DNA from: Tubulanus polymorphus
Lineage: Eukaryota; Nemertea; Palaeonemertea; Tubulaniformes; Tubulanidae
Assembly: GCF_964204645.1 (NCBI RefSeq)
Contig: NC_134026.1
Coordinates: forward strand, 15,032,450 to 15,096,449
Length of the DNA: 64,000 bases
Direction of reading: 5' to 3'
Below, in pieces: positions 21,266 through 33,815 of the stretch (positions are counted from its first letter, which is position 1; each line of letters begins with the position of its first letter). A model generated the notes under the pieces. It was not told where the DNA came from and did not search any database. It saw nothing but the letters and a program-made list of their open reading frames with translations. The translations under genes and the position numbers were made by a program.

Positions 21266-21744
21266 AGCAGGAAATAAATAAGCCCAATCAATAGGCCGTA
21301 GCTATTCCCATTGTTATAATGCGTATAGCTGTACCGTACAGTTATCAGTCAAGGACTAGAAATCGGTATAGGCCTTTATGCTGTGGTATACAAGCCGTGA
21401 CCACACGAAGCATTTGGAACTAGGCTTGAATATATGTCAGCCGGTCAGACAAGGCCTTAGCAAAATTTAATCGCAGGGCTCAATCAATTAGCATTTCTGC
21501 GTGTGAATACTTCATCGTATTGTTTGAACAAAATCGAGTGAATAGTGCAATAGACTGAATTAGACTTTAGGCTAGTCCTGACCAAATCCTATCCGATGAG
21601 AGGGAAAAAATGTGTGTTTGTAGTACGTAGGCATGGTAGGCTTATCGTACTCGCTTAATACTTAAAACGCTGGAGTTACCCGTACGTGACTGCACGATAA
21701 TTTCCACAGGTTAGCTGTATGCGAGTACGTTGACGCTCTGACTA

Positions 21745-21822
21745 GCAACATTGGGATTCGAAACCAAATGAAAAAAAAATTCAACAGTAGTCCAGTGATT
21801 TACCAACTGAGCCACAGAACGC
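21745..21822 (-). repeat. tRNA-like sequence (SINE head or tRNA pseudogene)
   Basis: Minus strand: GTTCTGTGGCTCAGTTGGTAAATCACTGG is a good box A region and GGTTTCGAATCCC is a good box B, spaced as in a tRNA. The acceptor stem is poor and a T-run interrupts the variable region, so it is not a functional tRNA. Confidence 0.55.
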
Positions 21823-21839
21823 AACTGCAAGGTTGATGA

Positions 21840-22670
21840 AAGTTAATTTACATATAGCCTCACCTAACCTAAACCCTATTCTTCCACGCATGTGCATAAG
21901 TAGATTATAGGAACTTACGTAGGGTTAACCTACGGAGATCACCGTACAGTCACGTACGGGTAACAACTTCGTACTTAACATGGTATTGGCTACTATAATA
22001 GGCCCAAGATCAATAACAACAAGATAGACATATAAATACCGGTGCGGTAGGCTCACTTGGTTTCCACACTTCATAACCGAACCAACTGACCAACCGTTAT
22101 AATTATTTTTGTCCCAGTAAGCACCAACCGGCACAGGCCTAACACATTTTGTCAACTGTGTTTTCCGGTAGGCTATGGATAATCATCTGATTCTTTTCTG
22201 TCGTTTCTTTTCTCTCTGAAGCTGAATTGTATGAATGTAGTCGAACGTTACTCTAGACCCGCGACTCAGCGACCTTGGCTTACAAATTTGATCAAATCAA
22301 AAATTATTTATTGACACCTTTGGTTACATGAACAGATCGGCGATATACTTAAATAAAATAGCCGCTATAACAAGAAAACGACGATATAAAAGAGGTAACA
22401 ACAAACAAATGCCCGTAAACCTGTAGGACTCGCGTACGCCGGACTCGTGAAATCTTGGACTCGGACCTGATATTCTCGGTGCATTCCTCTTTTGGACGAA
22501 TAATCGGTTCAGGTTCAATTCGATTCACAGCAACCTAGTAACTAATGTTAAGTTTCAAATCGGATAGACAGTACATTTTACAATGTACGCATTTCTTTCA
22601 CGTCAAGCTGTCAGTTGCCGAATCTCAATGAAGGTGGATTTTATTTGACGAAAATAGGCGGAAAATGAAT

Positions 22671-22707
<37 letters not shown>

Positions 22708-24110
22708 GTAATAACAGTAATAACAGTAATAACAGTAATAACAGTAATAACAGTAATAACAGTAATAACAGTAATAACAGTATTAACAGTATTAACAGTA
22801 TTAACAGTATTAACAGTATTAACAGTATTAACAGTATTAACAGTATTAACAGTATTAACAGTATTAACAGTATTAACAGTATTAACAGTATTAACAGTAG
22901 CCGTAGCCGTAGCCGTTGCAGTAGTATTAATAGTATTAATAGTATTAATAGTATTAATAGTATTAATAGTAGCCGTAGCAGTAGCAGTAGCAGTAGCAAA
23001 CAAACAAACAAACAAACAAATAATAATAATAATAATAATTGTGCTACTACGTGCATGTGCTACTACGCGCAAAGTACTAATGTGCCAGGTTTTGGGGGAA
23101 ATAACAGTAACAGTTTAAGCGCATATTCGGTTATTATTAGTTCCGAAAAAAGTCGAATAGATAAGAAAACCGAATTTGGCCCAAAGCACAAATTTGGCCT
23201 ATAGGGTAAACTATGCAGGAGGGAAGGCCTTATAGTGTTACTATTAGTACAGGAGTGACAAGTCAGTCTGACAAGTCAAGCGATCAGATGGGGACTACAA
23301 TTCACATATGAAATTGACGTCCAATAACCATTATAGAAATATAATCACGAACGGTACCATCACTCCCCATTACTGACTGTCACTGGTCTCTGGCTAGCAA
23401 TCATTCTTTATCGGTGCAGTGGGTAGGTATTTTCATCTGACTTTGTTCTTCTATGACATTACCATCGCCGCTGCGTCACGATGTGATGTACATGTACAAG
23501 GGACCTCCAAATTGTAATGTATGTGATGTATAAACTGACTTTAGACCGTTTAATATCGACGATAACAAGGTATCACCGACGCTGACATTTTCTGACGCTA
23601 ACTAGTATGACCCGGACCAATTCAATTCAATTAAGAAAACATGTACCGGTAAAATAAATAAATAAACCGCTATCCACGAACAAAACTATACTATTATAGA
23701 ATGTTTAAAAGGAACTGCTTTTTATAACAGTATGAATAAACTTACTTCACAAACAAGGAAGTACATTTTTAACTTGTGAATGGTCGAACCCCAGTTATTC
23801 ATAGTAACCTGTGATTTGGATATTCTCGGAGCATTCCTTCTTTATTTATTTATGAAATGACGTCACAAACTTTCAGATTCGTGGCAGTATACGCGCCATG
23901 ATTGAAGATTGCTATTTCCACCGGTGTAATCTTTAAGTAACTTCAAGTTTAAAATAGGAAGCACAGTACATCCATAGAAACTACGCGCAGAAAGAGACTG
24001 TTATATTAATATCAGAGTTTAACATTTCGTTTCATAGTTGTTAGTAGTAAAATCTAATAGAAGATCATTTTTACGTGACGAAACTCAGTGGAAAATATGT
24101 AAATAATAAT
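21840..24110 (-). mobile_element. Non-autonomous, inverted relative of the transposon at 53.1-59.8 kb
   Basis: 21840-22480 matches the reverse complement of about 59030-59780: CCTCACCTAACCTAAACCC, CGTACAGTCACGTACGGGTAACAACTTCGTA, and AACCGAACCAACTGACCAACC appear in both. 23690-23890 matches the reverse complement of 53270-53440 (AATGGTCGAACCCCAG.TATTCA.AGTAACCTGTGAT). The order is what an internally deleted minus-strand copy lacking the transposase would show. A large microsatellite (22671-23037) has grown in its middle. Confidence 0.55.
22671..23037. repeat. Compound microsatellite
   Basis: In order: (TAA)n, (TAACAG)n, (TATTAACAG)n, (TAGCCG)n, (TATTAATAG)n, (TAGCAG)n, (CAAA)n, (TAA)n. The long open frames across it on both strands are an artefact of trinucleotide-phase repeats. 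Confidence 0.95.
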
Positions 24111-24118
24111 CAGCAGGA

Positions 24119-24215
24119 ATCCAATAGGGTTTCTGCCGAGGCAGCAGAAACCCTAATAATAGTAATAATCTACATAATTGCAAAAGGGTTTTCGACGAAA
24201 GACAGAAAACCCTAA
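24119..24215. repeat. Two consecutive stem-loops, AGGGTTT(T)CTG...CAGAAAACCCT type
   Basis: First hairpin at about 24125-24154, second at about 24184-24214 (AGGGTTTTCGACGAAAGACAGAAAACCCT). The same pair, inverted, is at 51648-51738, so this is a dispersed structured repeat. Confidence 0.65.
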
Positions 24216-24239
24216 TAATTGAATAGTGCATAAGTTGAG

Positions 24240-25270
24240 TTCAAACTGGCATTAAATTGGAAATGACACAATCAACTAATTTGTTGCGAGAGCGACGATG
24301 GTTGTTATCCATAACATAACCGTAGTGTCTCCCGTAAATACTAGCTCTTACGATGTCGCCGTCACAATGGAATTTTTTGGAGATATCGTCAGAGCCAAAC
24401 AACAAATATAAACTTTTTATCACAGTTGAAAAGAATATCATACTCTCTTCCGAATTCCTTACAGATCCTATACATTTGTCCTAAACCATAAATACCCGGA
24501 GTTATTATACTTAAATCATCCGCAAATGACGGTGACCCAACAAATTTATGATCAGTACAATTAGATTTGTCACAGAACAGAAGCTCAGTAGATATTCTGA
24601 CTCTTTCTAAGTTATTATCTAATTGCTTTTCAGGTTTTCACTTCGATGAAAATGGTCAATAAAACCTTTTTTTATTGATTTAACCTTCAAAATTATAATC
24701 TATATCATACTTGGTGTCACAGGCTATCAAACTTTCATCTTTTATGAGCTCCTTCAATAAAACCGGATGAACCGATTAATTTATAGAAAGATTTGTATTT
24801 AAGTCATCGCCAATGACAATGATATCGAAGGCATATTTTATGCATATTTCTTGAGATTTCATTTTAAATCGATTTATATTCCGAAATATTCTCTACGTCA
24901 GGTGGTGGACAGTCACATGGCATATATAGACATGATATAAGCATATTCATATTGTTAAATTCAACAGCTATACAACACAGGCGTTTAGACTCCGTTTCAA
25001 TGATTTTAGTTGTTTTTTAAGGAGTTTTTCCTTAAGATACCACAACCTCCATATGGCCTACCCTGAGATAAAACTTGGGATGGCATGCCAGATATCAGAT
25101 TAGAGGTAACATTCTTCATTTTAAAGAATTCGTAAAGGAGCTAAATTGCTCTCAGTGTTCTTGAATCAGTACAATGTCACTTTTTTCAAGTAATTCATCG
25201 ATAAAATTACATCTGCCCGGGCCTAAACCATCCAAGTTATATGAATTAATAACTAAAGCCATTGTAAGCG
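24240..25270 (-). pseudogene. LINE ORF2, apurinic endonuclease domain, decayed
   Basis: The minus strand starts MALVINSYNLDGLGPGRCNFI, then DELLEKSDIVLIQEH, the opening of an AP-endonuclease-like LINE endonuclease (Asn and Glu motifs). It continues through GRPYGG-like and SKRLCCIAVEFNN, then YMPCDCPPP. Many stops and frameshifts follow. No reverse transcriptase was found, so the 3' part of the LINE is missing. Confidence 0.7.
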
Positions 25271-25381
25271 TTAGGAGGTTAAATACGCTAATCATCATTG
25301 TAGTTTCTCGGTTTTCGGTATGGTCTAATTTTCACGCCAAGTGGCCATAAAGATTCATCAAATAATTCGGAAAACTGTGAT

Positions 25382-26495
25382 TTAGGCACCTTTAAATGAT
25401 TTAAACTTTGCCTCATCATGCGAGACACACTCTAATAACTTCAGCTTTAATCCATGGTCACGCAAATAGGTTTGTAAGGCACAAGACGAAGATATTTTAT
25501 TCACTCTATATATGAAGTCATTATTTGGTTCAGGAGCTCCGACGAACCCAGTCGTTCCATTGACATTTAGTCCTGTCACGATTTTTCTTTCCTTCCTGTC
25601 TCGTTTTTTTCTTTCTTGGTATTGGAATTGGTATCCCGAGTTTAATAAAGAGTTGGAACTATAATGTCAAAAAGTATCATTCGGTATGTCTAGAACTCGG
25701 GTGTCCAATAGATTACCTCCGCGCCCTCATGCGCCACGTCCTCTACATCTTAGTGTTGATGTGCCATTATCCCGAGGAACAGGGAGATAATCGCTACCGG
25801 GAGGTAGCTTACTATTATCGGTTCCCGCGCTTATGCGAATTTTCGGAACATCGTTAACATACCCGTAGTTACGCTAGCATAAGATCGGATTATCATTCGA
25901 AGATAAATGTAGTTTAGTGTTGATTTCAGATAAATCTTTCTGCATTTTTGCTATTGTTCTTTTCAATGCCGCTATTGAGGAAAGCCAATGGAGTATTTCT
26001 AACCGTGATTGATAAATCATCTAGCTCCTCCGCTTTATGTTTCGGAAGGAGACCTATTTCTCGAGCATCGACCACAATTTTAGGAATGTTACCCGCACTT
26101 TCTAGTTCCTTAAGTGCGGTTATAATATCTTGGCATTGTGCTATTTCTTGATTACGTTTATTCGAATATTGGCGCCTATAATAATCAAGTATGACTCTAG
26201 AATCTGCGTGATGCCATAGCTTATGTTTAGTTTCTTTAATGAATTGAAGTGAAAAATGTTCAGTTACGGTCTTAATTATGTTAACAGGTGTTCCACATTC
26301 TAATCCATAAAGTATATATGATAAGACGTTATCCATTATAACTTCGTCGATCGCCAGGAAAGAATCCTGAGATTTTGCGCCATCGTCAAATTCGGTGGAA
26401 TTACTGCCGGTATTATTTTCCGTATTCATAACTTCAGAATTAATAGACCCGTTTTGTAGAAATCGACTTCTTTCACATTCGTCACATGAGAGCAA
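25382..26495 (-). pseudogene. LINE ORF1, broken
   Basis: Two open pieces are present. 25926-26495 begins MLSCDECERSRFLQN (Cys pair like a zinc-binding head) and continues with HADSRVILDYYRRQYSNKRNQ and a coiled-coil-like stretch. 25382-25579 carries GFVGAPEPNNDFIYRVNKIS and LKLLECVSHDEAKFKSFK, features I associate with ORF1 of CR1/Jockey-like LINEs. It sits just upstream of the endonuclease ORF in the same orientation, as expected for a LINE. Confidence 0.65.
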
Positions 26496-26529
26496 ATCAC
26501 CCGGGCATCATTCTCCACCGTTTGCTTTG

Positions 26530-27380
26530 AACCGAATAGGCACTTAAGTGTTCACCGGACCAGCACACGAAGGCATGCTGGCTAATCCTGCTTACTACTC
26601 AGAAATCTCCGTCAGTCCGAGTGCATTCTATATACATGCATTATAATGGCGACGTCATGAGCGTGCAATTCAATACAAGAATCAGTCCAGAATCCATATC
26701 GTACTAATATTCCAAATACACAAAACCGACAAGGTCTGACGTCTGCTTGGAAGGTAGGCGCTGCAGGTGCGCTTCTCATTGATTGCGGCCTAACCTTCTT
26801 CAGAAATGTGTCCCTGTCAGTGCCGGTTGCAGCATAGATTTATCCTGACCAAGCTGCTCGTCCATAAACAGGGTCTAAGGATTCCCTGGTTTCCTTCTTT
26901 CACGAAGTTCATCAACATTTCACATGTGATGTTTGTGCCAGCATCTCTGTTTGCCGAAACTAAGCTGCGCCAATTTGAAAAAATGAAATGGCAATTTGGT
27001 CACTAAGCGTTTCATATTCTCAGAAAATCCAGGAAATAAAGGTACGCACTGCGTTAACGTTAACGTCTAGAAGACATAGTTGTACTCGGGTAGAAAGAGG
27101 GGGGATCGTCCAATGCCTCGGTGTTGCCTTAAAACGTGGCAAATTCAGAGCCTTGTTGACATATAACATAACAAACATAACTTAGTGTCTTTTAACTATA
27201 GCGCCTTTCCACAATACGTGTTCAAAGCGCTATCTCCTTGGTGGTGGAGTGATCTTTAAACAGCCAGAACTTTAACATGGTTTTGAAACTGTCAACGGAC
27301 TGTAAAAATGGCGTGTTTTGGTTCGCGGTACACATACACGACACGATGCCGACACGCTCGTAATAGCTGTCTCGTTCCTC
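26530..27380. other. Intergenic, no gene seen
   Basis: Possible LINE 5' untranslated sequence at 26500-26700; nothing else recognised. Confidence 0.4.
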
Positions 27381-28505
27381 GAGAGCTTAAAAAATAATTG
27401 ATGATTTTAAACCAATATTAAAAAATCTGGATTTAATATAACTGAAAAAGGTGCTACACTTTTAGCACCAAATTTGATAGAATTAAATGGTGATTGTTAT
27501 TGGCATTGGAACGATAACTATTATTTTGAGATATCTTCTAATAAAAGTCGTGATTAAATTAAATGAAGTCATGACTTTGGTTAAATAAGAGCAATCTAGA
27601 ATTAAAATAATAAGTAATAATAATGATATAACTGATGTTTCAGCACAAGAAATAAATGAAAATAGAGGCATATTTAATCGAAGAAATTGTGATTTTTTTT
27701 AAGATAAATAATGAAAATTAAGAACCAGAAACAATTCCTAACGAAGTTATTAATTAAAAATCCAGTAGACTTGTATCAACGGAAGCTCAAACTGAAAAAC
27801 TTTTACCGGAAGGGATTTCGGATACAACGGATCAAGAAATAGAAGATTTAAATAACTATTTTTATGATAAAGGGATTAGAGAAATTGAAGGTATAAGAAA
27901 TGAAGCTGATAAAATTGTACACGAAATAAGGATAAGAGATCAGAAAATTGTGACTTTAAAAGATGAATTATTTAAATCAAATAAAGAATTAGAACAATTA
28001 AAATGAGATAGAGATTAAAAAAAAGTTATTGAAGAAATTGAATTTAAAAAAAGAAATGCATATTAAGAAGAAGAAATTGATGATTTAAAATACAATATAG
28101 AAATATAGCTGCTAAGCAGCGATGACGGGTTTTCTGCAAAGCCATTCAGAATGATGGGAATTGTAGTAAATTGAAATGCCGATACATAGAATAAAGTGCA
28201 TCTGTGAAGATGAAACCGAGAACTCAGAAAGTAATTGAATATCTCGGCAATAAGGAATTAAGTCAAAAGAATTTTAAAAAGCTAAAAAAAAGATGAAAGT
28301 AATGTTATTTCTACTCCTTCTAAATTATTTAAATAATATTTTTATCATTTAACTGGATTTGTAATTGTAATCATTTTGATCCGTTGGAATTGGTATAAAA
28401 AATCGAATAAAATTTATGTTGTTAATAATTCTGAAACTTCGGCTGTTAAAAACGAAAAAACTACCGAAATACCAAAATTCACTATAAAGAAAATGGATTA
28501 ATATT
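27380..28505 (+). pseudogene. Polinton remnant 2: coiled-coil protein and membrane-protein fragments
   Basis: Composition drops to the very AT-rich level of the other Polintons. 27720-28005 is open and predicted coiled-coil (DQEIEDLNNYFYDKGIR...IRIRDQKIVTLKDELF). 28345-28503 reads LTGFVIVIILIRWNWYKK followed by a charged tail ending KKMD. That parallels the transmembrane segment and tail of the protein at 43934-44278 (YITIGLVTVIILSGVIYKSK ... LLLMD). The interspersed repeat at 28102 interrupts it. No termini were found. Confidence 0.5.
28102..28215 (+). repeat. Interspersed hairpin repeat, second copy
   Basis: Matches 18852-18985 along its length, with scattered substitutions. Inserted within the Polinton remnant. 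Confidence 0.7.
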
Positions 28506-30393
28506 CAAGGTAAAAGCCAAAAAATAATCAATTTTATTTATAATATTTCTATTTTTACTCCATTAAATATCTCATTACTTTTCTCTATGATAATATAATT
28601 TATGTTGCTGTCGTAGATTTTCATCTGTTTAGAATGAGAAATAGGTGTGAGAGGAAAGCAGTTAGAATTTAATATGAGACGCAATTTTCTCTAATTTTTC
28701 TTACGATCACGCCTAGTGAATTTATCATTTTCATCATATTTGTCAATAAAAGTAACATGAATTAATATTAAATAATGTTAACCTTTTTAATGAGTAAAAG
28801 TAACGTGGTATCTACAGACACAATGACCTCTTGGTAAAATCATTTTATCAACTACTAATATTTGGAAAAACTCCTTTTTCTATTTTTTTTTCTTTTGCTA
28901 TTTTCAATAGTTCGGTATCCGGTCATTTAAGTGCTAAAACAACCAGATGAGGTAGTCTCCCTATGAAGATTGTTTGATTTAAAAGAAAAAAAATATATAA
29001 ATAAAATATATTTTAAGATAAATATTGAGTACCTAAATACAATTTCTTGCAGGTAATGAATCGTTCCAAAGACAAATATCATGATCTCGTCCGATAAAAT
29101 GGAAAAATTGAATCCGCTCAAAAGTAAATTCAGTTAGCATTCATCCTGGGAGCATACTTGGAGGTGAGTCACAAGTTTTAAACTGATACGATTGAAATAA
29201 CAAGCCACGACCTTTTCTTTGATTCCTATATTTCAGGACGTTAACCTGGGAATGTTGGATATTGTAATTTATAACTTGATGACCTAGAATCCTGCTGAAA
29301 ATGATGCATAGATGTCTTATGTTGAAAACAAATGAAAATTATATTGATTAAATGAATAAAGTAACCTACCTAGTTATCTAATTTCTGCGAAAGTGGATGT
29401 GGTTGTTAACTTTGAATTATACTCTAAAACCATTGACATCCTTCATTGTTTTTCGTGTTCTACATAATTTCTTCATTTATCGATGCTTTTTCCCACGGAA
29501 ATCCCTCTGTTGTACTAGAAATCCATTCACAAATGTTTATTCAGGTACCCGGGCACTTCATAATTTTGATCGCTGCCCTTTTTGTGGAGTACCCTGTATA
29601 GAACATTGTTGTGTATTCTTTGGAAATTGATATTGATTATACAGGTAAATGTACGATTTTCCAAGTGTGGCATATGTCACACGGTGGTTATTGACTACGC
29701 GCTCTTTCACCAAACTGTGCGTTTTGTCACACGGTGGCAAGTACAGATTTTTGCTGCATGTATCCAAGAATAGGAATGGGATAGAAGAAGCCTTGCGTCA
29801 CCAGAAAATGTCGCTGCAGTGCATTGGTTAATATGCTGTTTATCAAAAAGTATGTACATTTGCCACATTTTGTTTCATGTGTCGAATCTATTACCATTGG
29901 CCCGTGCTTGTCAGTGCAACTAATGATAACATGGAATTGAATTGCTACTACAGCAGGCATCCATGTCGATTCGTATATTCTGTACCGTTAAACAATACTA
30001 CACGATCAATGAATCATATTTTCAGACACACTTATCATATCGCTCTAACGGCCTTCGTCGATATTCCCGTAATTATGAACCGGAGCATAATAGCGCCCCT
30101 CACGGTAGTCGACATTTCAAACTAGGGGTGCAGGGACACCAAATGCTTCAAATGCTCAACAATCAAACAATTTCAATATTCAACGCCCCCTGGTGATACT
30201 ATACAAAAACCGATGACCTTGAAACTTACCAGATTAATGGCACATGTCAGCAGATACAATTTTTCAATCGGTTGTGAAAACAATATATGCCTCGGCACCA
30301 ATATAATATGGAAATACTAAGTAATTCTACTATTCAACGCCCCCATATGCAAAACCTAAAAACCTTAAAACTCACCACAGTCATGGAACCTGT
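28506..30393. other. Intergenic and low-copy repeat DNA, no gene seen
   Basis: From about 30120, units sharing CAACGCCCCCTGGTG...ACAAAAACCGA.GA.CTTGAAA.TCACCA begin. They recur at 30330-30390 and, beyond the solo LTR, at 31480-31620, so the LTR landed in a pre-existing repeat array. Confidence 0.5.
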
Positions 30394-31396
30394 TGTCACG
30401 ACCGAATGCGTTTCATGTAACCCGGTAGGGTAGTTCGTGTCCTTCACTCTGCCGATATCTTTCATATTCTATCAACCGTTACAATATCGGTTATTATATA
30501 TTTCTCTGGTTCAATTTGTAACACGCATTTCGCCATAAGCCTGCGTGTGTACACTTATGCAATGACGAGCGTGGTTGTGGTCGCGTTGTGGGGTAAGTTC
30601 GATATTTTTCTTACACTATTTCCTTGATAGTTTGAGGGTTTTCCTCTTATATTTTCCCTTGTTTAATATTCTCGAATATTCTATGATAATATGGAAAAGT
30701 TAAATATTGAATATTCAGACGGAGTTGCAGTTGAATAGTTTTATCAATCCTATAATTGTTTAATTTGTTGCTAGAATCTAGATATAAGATTCAGAAAGTT
30801 TTAACTGTTTTAACCATTTAACTGTTAATAGATATAGATAGTTAAGACGTAACTTTAGGATTATGATAATGAATTGCATTTAACTTAGATTATTGCATTT
30901 TTGGTAAGTTCCAGAATTGTTTCCACTTCATATCTTATAGTGTACGTCTAGTGGTGTACCGTACTTATCATCGGCTGCCGGCGCCGATAGTCTTGTTCGT
31001 CGGCTGCCAGTGCCGCGCGATCCTGTATCGACCCGTAATGATGGTGGTTGTAACCAGGAGTATTCAACCGATATCGTAATCATCGGCTGCCAGTGCCGAT
31101 AGTTTTGTTCGTCGGCGGCCAGTGCCGGTCCTGTATCGACCCGTAATGATGGTGGTTGTAACCTTGGGTATTCAACTGATACCGTAATCATCAGTGCCGA
31201 GAGTCTTGTTCTTCGGCTGCCAGTGCCGAGAGTCTTGATCACCGTTCATAGGCCACAAGTTGCCAACGATCATGTGTGAATTGTGATTTAAGTATTGCGT
31301 GTGATTGTACATAGTGTAATAACCTTGTATTCGTTTTTTGTTTAAATCCGGCTTCCGTTTTCGGTATTGAGGCATTCGGTCACATTACTCGTGACA
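30394..31396. repeat. Solo LTR, about 1 kb
   Basis: Starts TGTCACGACCGAATGCG and ends TACTCGTGACA, a TG...CA pair with an imperfect inverted repeat. Flanks are CCTGT (30389-30393) and CATGT (31397-31401), a 4/5 target duplication. Inside, units of about 120 bases (CGGCTGCCAGTGCCG...CCTGTATCGACCCGTAATGATGGTGGTTGTAACC) are repeated about 2.5 times at 30960-31240. No internal retrotransposon genes are present, hence solo. Class is probably Ty3/gypsy by LTR style only. Confidence 0.65.
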
Positions 31397-31401
31397 CATG
31401 T

Positions 31402-32528
31402 CTTGAGCTACAATGTAGCAATCGATTATGGTAACAAAATATACCAAGGTACAAATATGATATCGAAACTAAGTTATTGTATTATTCAACTCCCCTGGTG
31501 CCCATGTACAAAAACCGAAGATCTTGAAAATCACCACAATCATAGACCATGTCATGAGCTGCAACTTTGCAGTTGATTGTGGTAACAAAATGTGCCTAGG
31601 TATTAATATAATGTGGAAAGACATTTTTCCACCTACGAATGAGTACTGATGACACAAAAATGGCCACCAGTTGCGTGAAAATTGACAGAACTCAGAATTC
31701 AGGCCAAAACAGACATTTTTGTGCACAAATAGGTCACACGACGTCCATCTTGAGTCCGATGGACCCAATTTTTCTTATGCTGATGGGCCCTTGGGGGATA
31801 AATATGCATATGAAAGATCAATATAATTGATCAAAGCGTCTTCAAAATTTCCCTCGAAAACTTGAAATATGTGTAAAAAGTGCTGATTTTGGCGAGCACC
31901 AACGGCTCCGTCTATAGACGAACGGACGGACGGACGACGGTCAATCAGGGTCAATCCCCATTTTAAGATCAAAACATGCTGCCACGATCGTACAAGACAC
32001 CGGCTACGAATGTCTTACTGGCAGAACCGAGCCTATACTTTTTGAGAAGGATCACTCTCTCGCTATTAGCGCATCGGGCTGACGTCATTTCCAGTCGATT
32101 GACATTGTCGTTATTTGCATCAATGTTGGTCGAGCACGGATTCGGGTTTTCCTGTGCCATATTTTTAGGCGGGAAAACGGTATGAAAACAGAGCTTGGAA
32201 AATCAAATTTTGAGACGATGTTTCGCTCTAGCCGGCGCTATTATGATATGGTAATAGTGCTTGTGTAGTGTGGTGTGGTGTTTTCGTCCATTTCGACCAT
32301 TTCCGAACGGTTTCGGTAAATGTTTAAGCACTATGTGCCGGTTTCAAACAATTGAAACACATTTTTTGCGTGTGATAGCGAAGTTACGATCGATAGCACT
32401 CAAAAAGCATTGATAGATTCGGTAGTTCTGACCATATTATACACACAAATTCGGTTTCGGTGTACTGACGAACATTTTGGGTGGTCATCGAATTATATCC
32501 CGCGTTTTCGCCTACACGTTCACCTAAA
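31402..32528. other. Repeat-derived intergenic DNA, no gene seen
   Basis: Contains (GACG)n-like AACGGACGGACGGACGACGG at about 31920. No supported ORF. Confidence 0.45.
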
Positions 32529-32620
32529 AGTAATTACAAAATGGCGTTTTTCAGATCAGAGGTCGAGGGTTCGACAAATCACTCGCCACCACTCGTCCAC
32601 ACAAGTAATTTTTTCTATAT
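32529..32620. repeat. Left terminal repeat of the older Polinton
   Basis: Reverse-complement similarity to 4220-4293, including the GTGGTG/CCACCA...ACACAAGTAATTTTTT stretch. Starts AGTAAT as Polinton termini here do. Confidence 0.6.
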
Positions 32621-32879
32621 AAATGGGAGACATTCTTGGCTTCAATAAATAATAGAATAAAACCAACAAAAAACAATATGAAATGAAAAAAATTAGTCGA
32701 TGTTTCACAAGAAATCGAACATAAAATATTAAAATAAGAAAAATTAAAACTAAATATGGTAAAAAGTATCAGCAAATTAGAAAATAAAAATAAGTTTTAA
32801 AAAATCTAATCTTTTTTTGCTTTTTTTTCCTGACATAATCAAACTTTTTAATATAAAAGCGTTGATAAAATAATATAAT

Positions 32880-33815
32880 TTTTCAATATATAAAGTGTGA
32901 GTAAAATGATTTAGATTTTAGGTATGAAAAGTGTGAGTAGTGTGGGTAAAATAATTAAGATTTTTCAATATTAAAAGTGTTAGTAAAGTATGAGTAAAAT
33001 ATTTTAGACTTTTTACATAGAATATAGTAAAATAATTAAATTTCTAATAACAAAAGTAAAATGATTTAGATTCTATAATACAAATTATCCAGAAAATTCA
33101 TTTTATTAAAAATTTTGTTATGTAAATGAAAGAAGAAATCGAATTTAAAATTGAAATAAAAGAATCTAATAAACTACTTTCACTAAAACATTAAATATTA
33201 AAAATTATATCTCAGTAAAAAATCTAGTGTATGGAAGACAATATAAAATTGATAATATCACTATAATTAATCTCATATTTTTTCAAACGAAACATATTTA
33301 ATTACTGAAGTAATACATACTTTCGATAATGGCGTCAAAAATCCTAAAATATTTAATACAGTTTAAATTATAAAGGTAATTTAGATGTAGAAATAATACT
33401 CTTAATATTCCTTTTAATGAATGAAATTGTGAGTTAATACTTTCAAAAGGTAAAAATTATATGATAAACTTGATAAAGAATTGAAAAAACGACAATTATA
33501 TTATTTTAATTTGATAATAAACAAATTATTTATGATGAAAATACATCAAATATTGTTATTCAATGTGATTTAGAAAATAATAATAGGTTTTTTAAAGATA
33601 GTGCAATTCAATGTGATTTAGAAAATAATAAATCTTTTTTAGATATTCCAATTCAATGTGATTTAGAAAATGAATTTAAAAAATTCAATCCTTATGATTG
33701 ATTTGATGTAAAGTATTGTTATTGTGGAGGTAAATATTTAAAATCACATAAATCAAAGCATTATCAAACAATTAAACATGAAAACTATGAAAAGAGTAAT
33801 AATTCTCCATTCAAA
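32880..33815 (+). pseudogene. Decayed homologue of the mini-Polinton protein
   Basis: Preceded by repeats of AAAGTGTGAGTAAA (32896-32990), as in the mini-element. From 33121 it opens MKEEIEFKIEIKESNKLL. It later has QLYYFNF, three repeated (I/V)QCDLENN units (33560-33670) and the same YCYCGGKYLKSHKSKHYQTIKH-type ending (33715-33780). Several frameshifts are present. The extra QCDLE repeat compared with the mini-element shows the region is length-variable. Confidence 0.65.

Noticed and set aside
21745-21822. Functional tRNA gene on the minus strand
   Set aside because: Poor stems and a T-run in the variable region; better read as a SINE head or pseudogene.
22641-23204. Long open frames on both strands (poly-Asn/Ser, poly-Leu, Ile-Asn repeats)
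   Set aside because: They are phase artefacts of the trinucleotide- and hexanucleotide-based microsatellite.
26806-27185. Possible host exons
   Set aside because: Open frames of about 65 residues lack convincing splice sites and recognisable protein features.
29558-30196. Several overlapping short ORFs on both strands
   Set aside because: No family features, start and stop at random, no splice support.
30928-31242. 104-residue minus-strand ORF
   Set aside because: Lies wholly in the repeated units of the solo LTR; repetitive composition.
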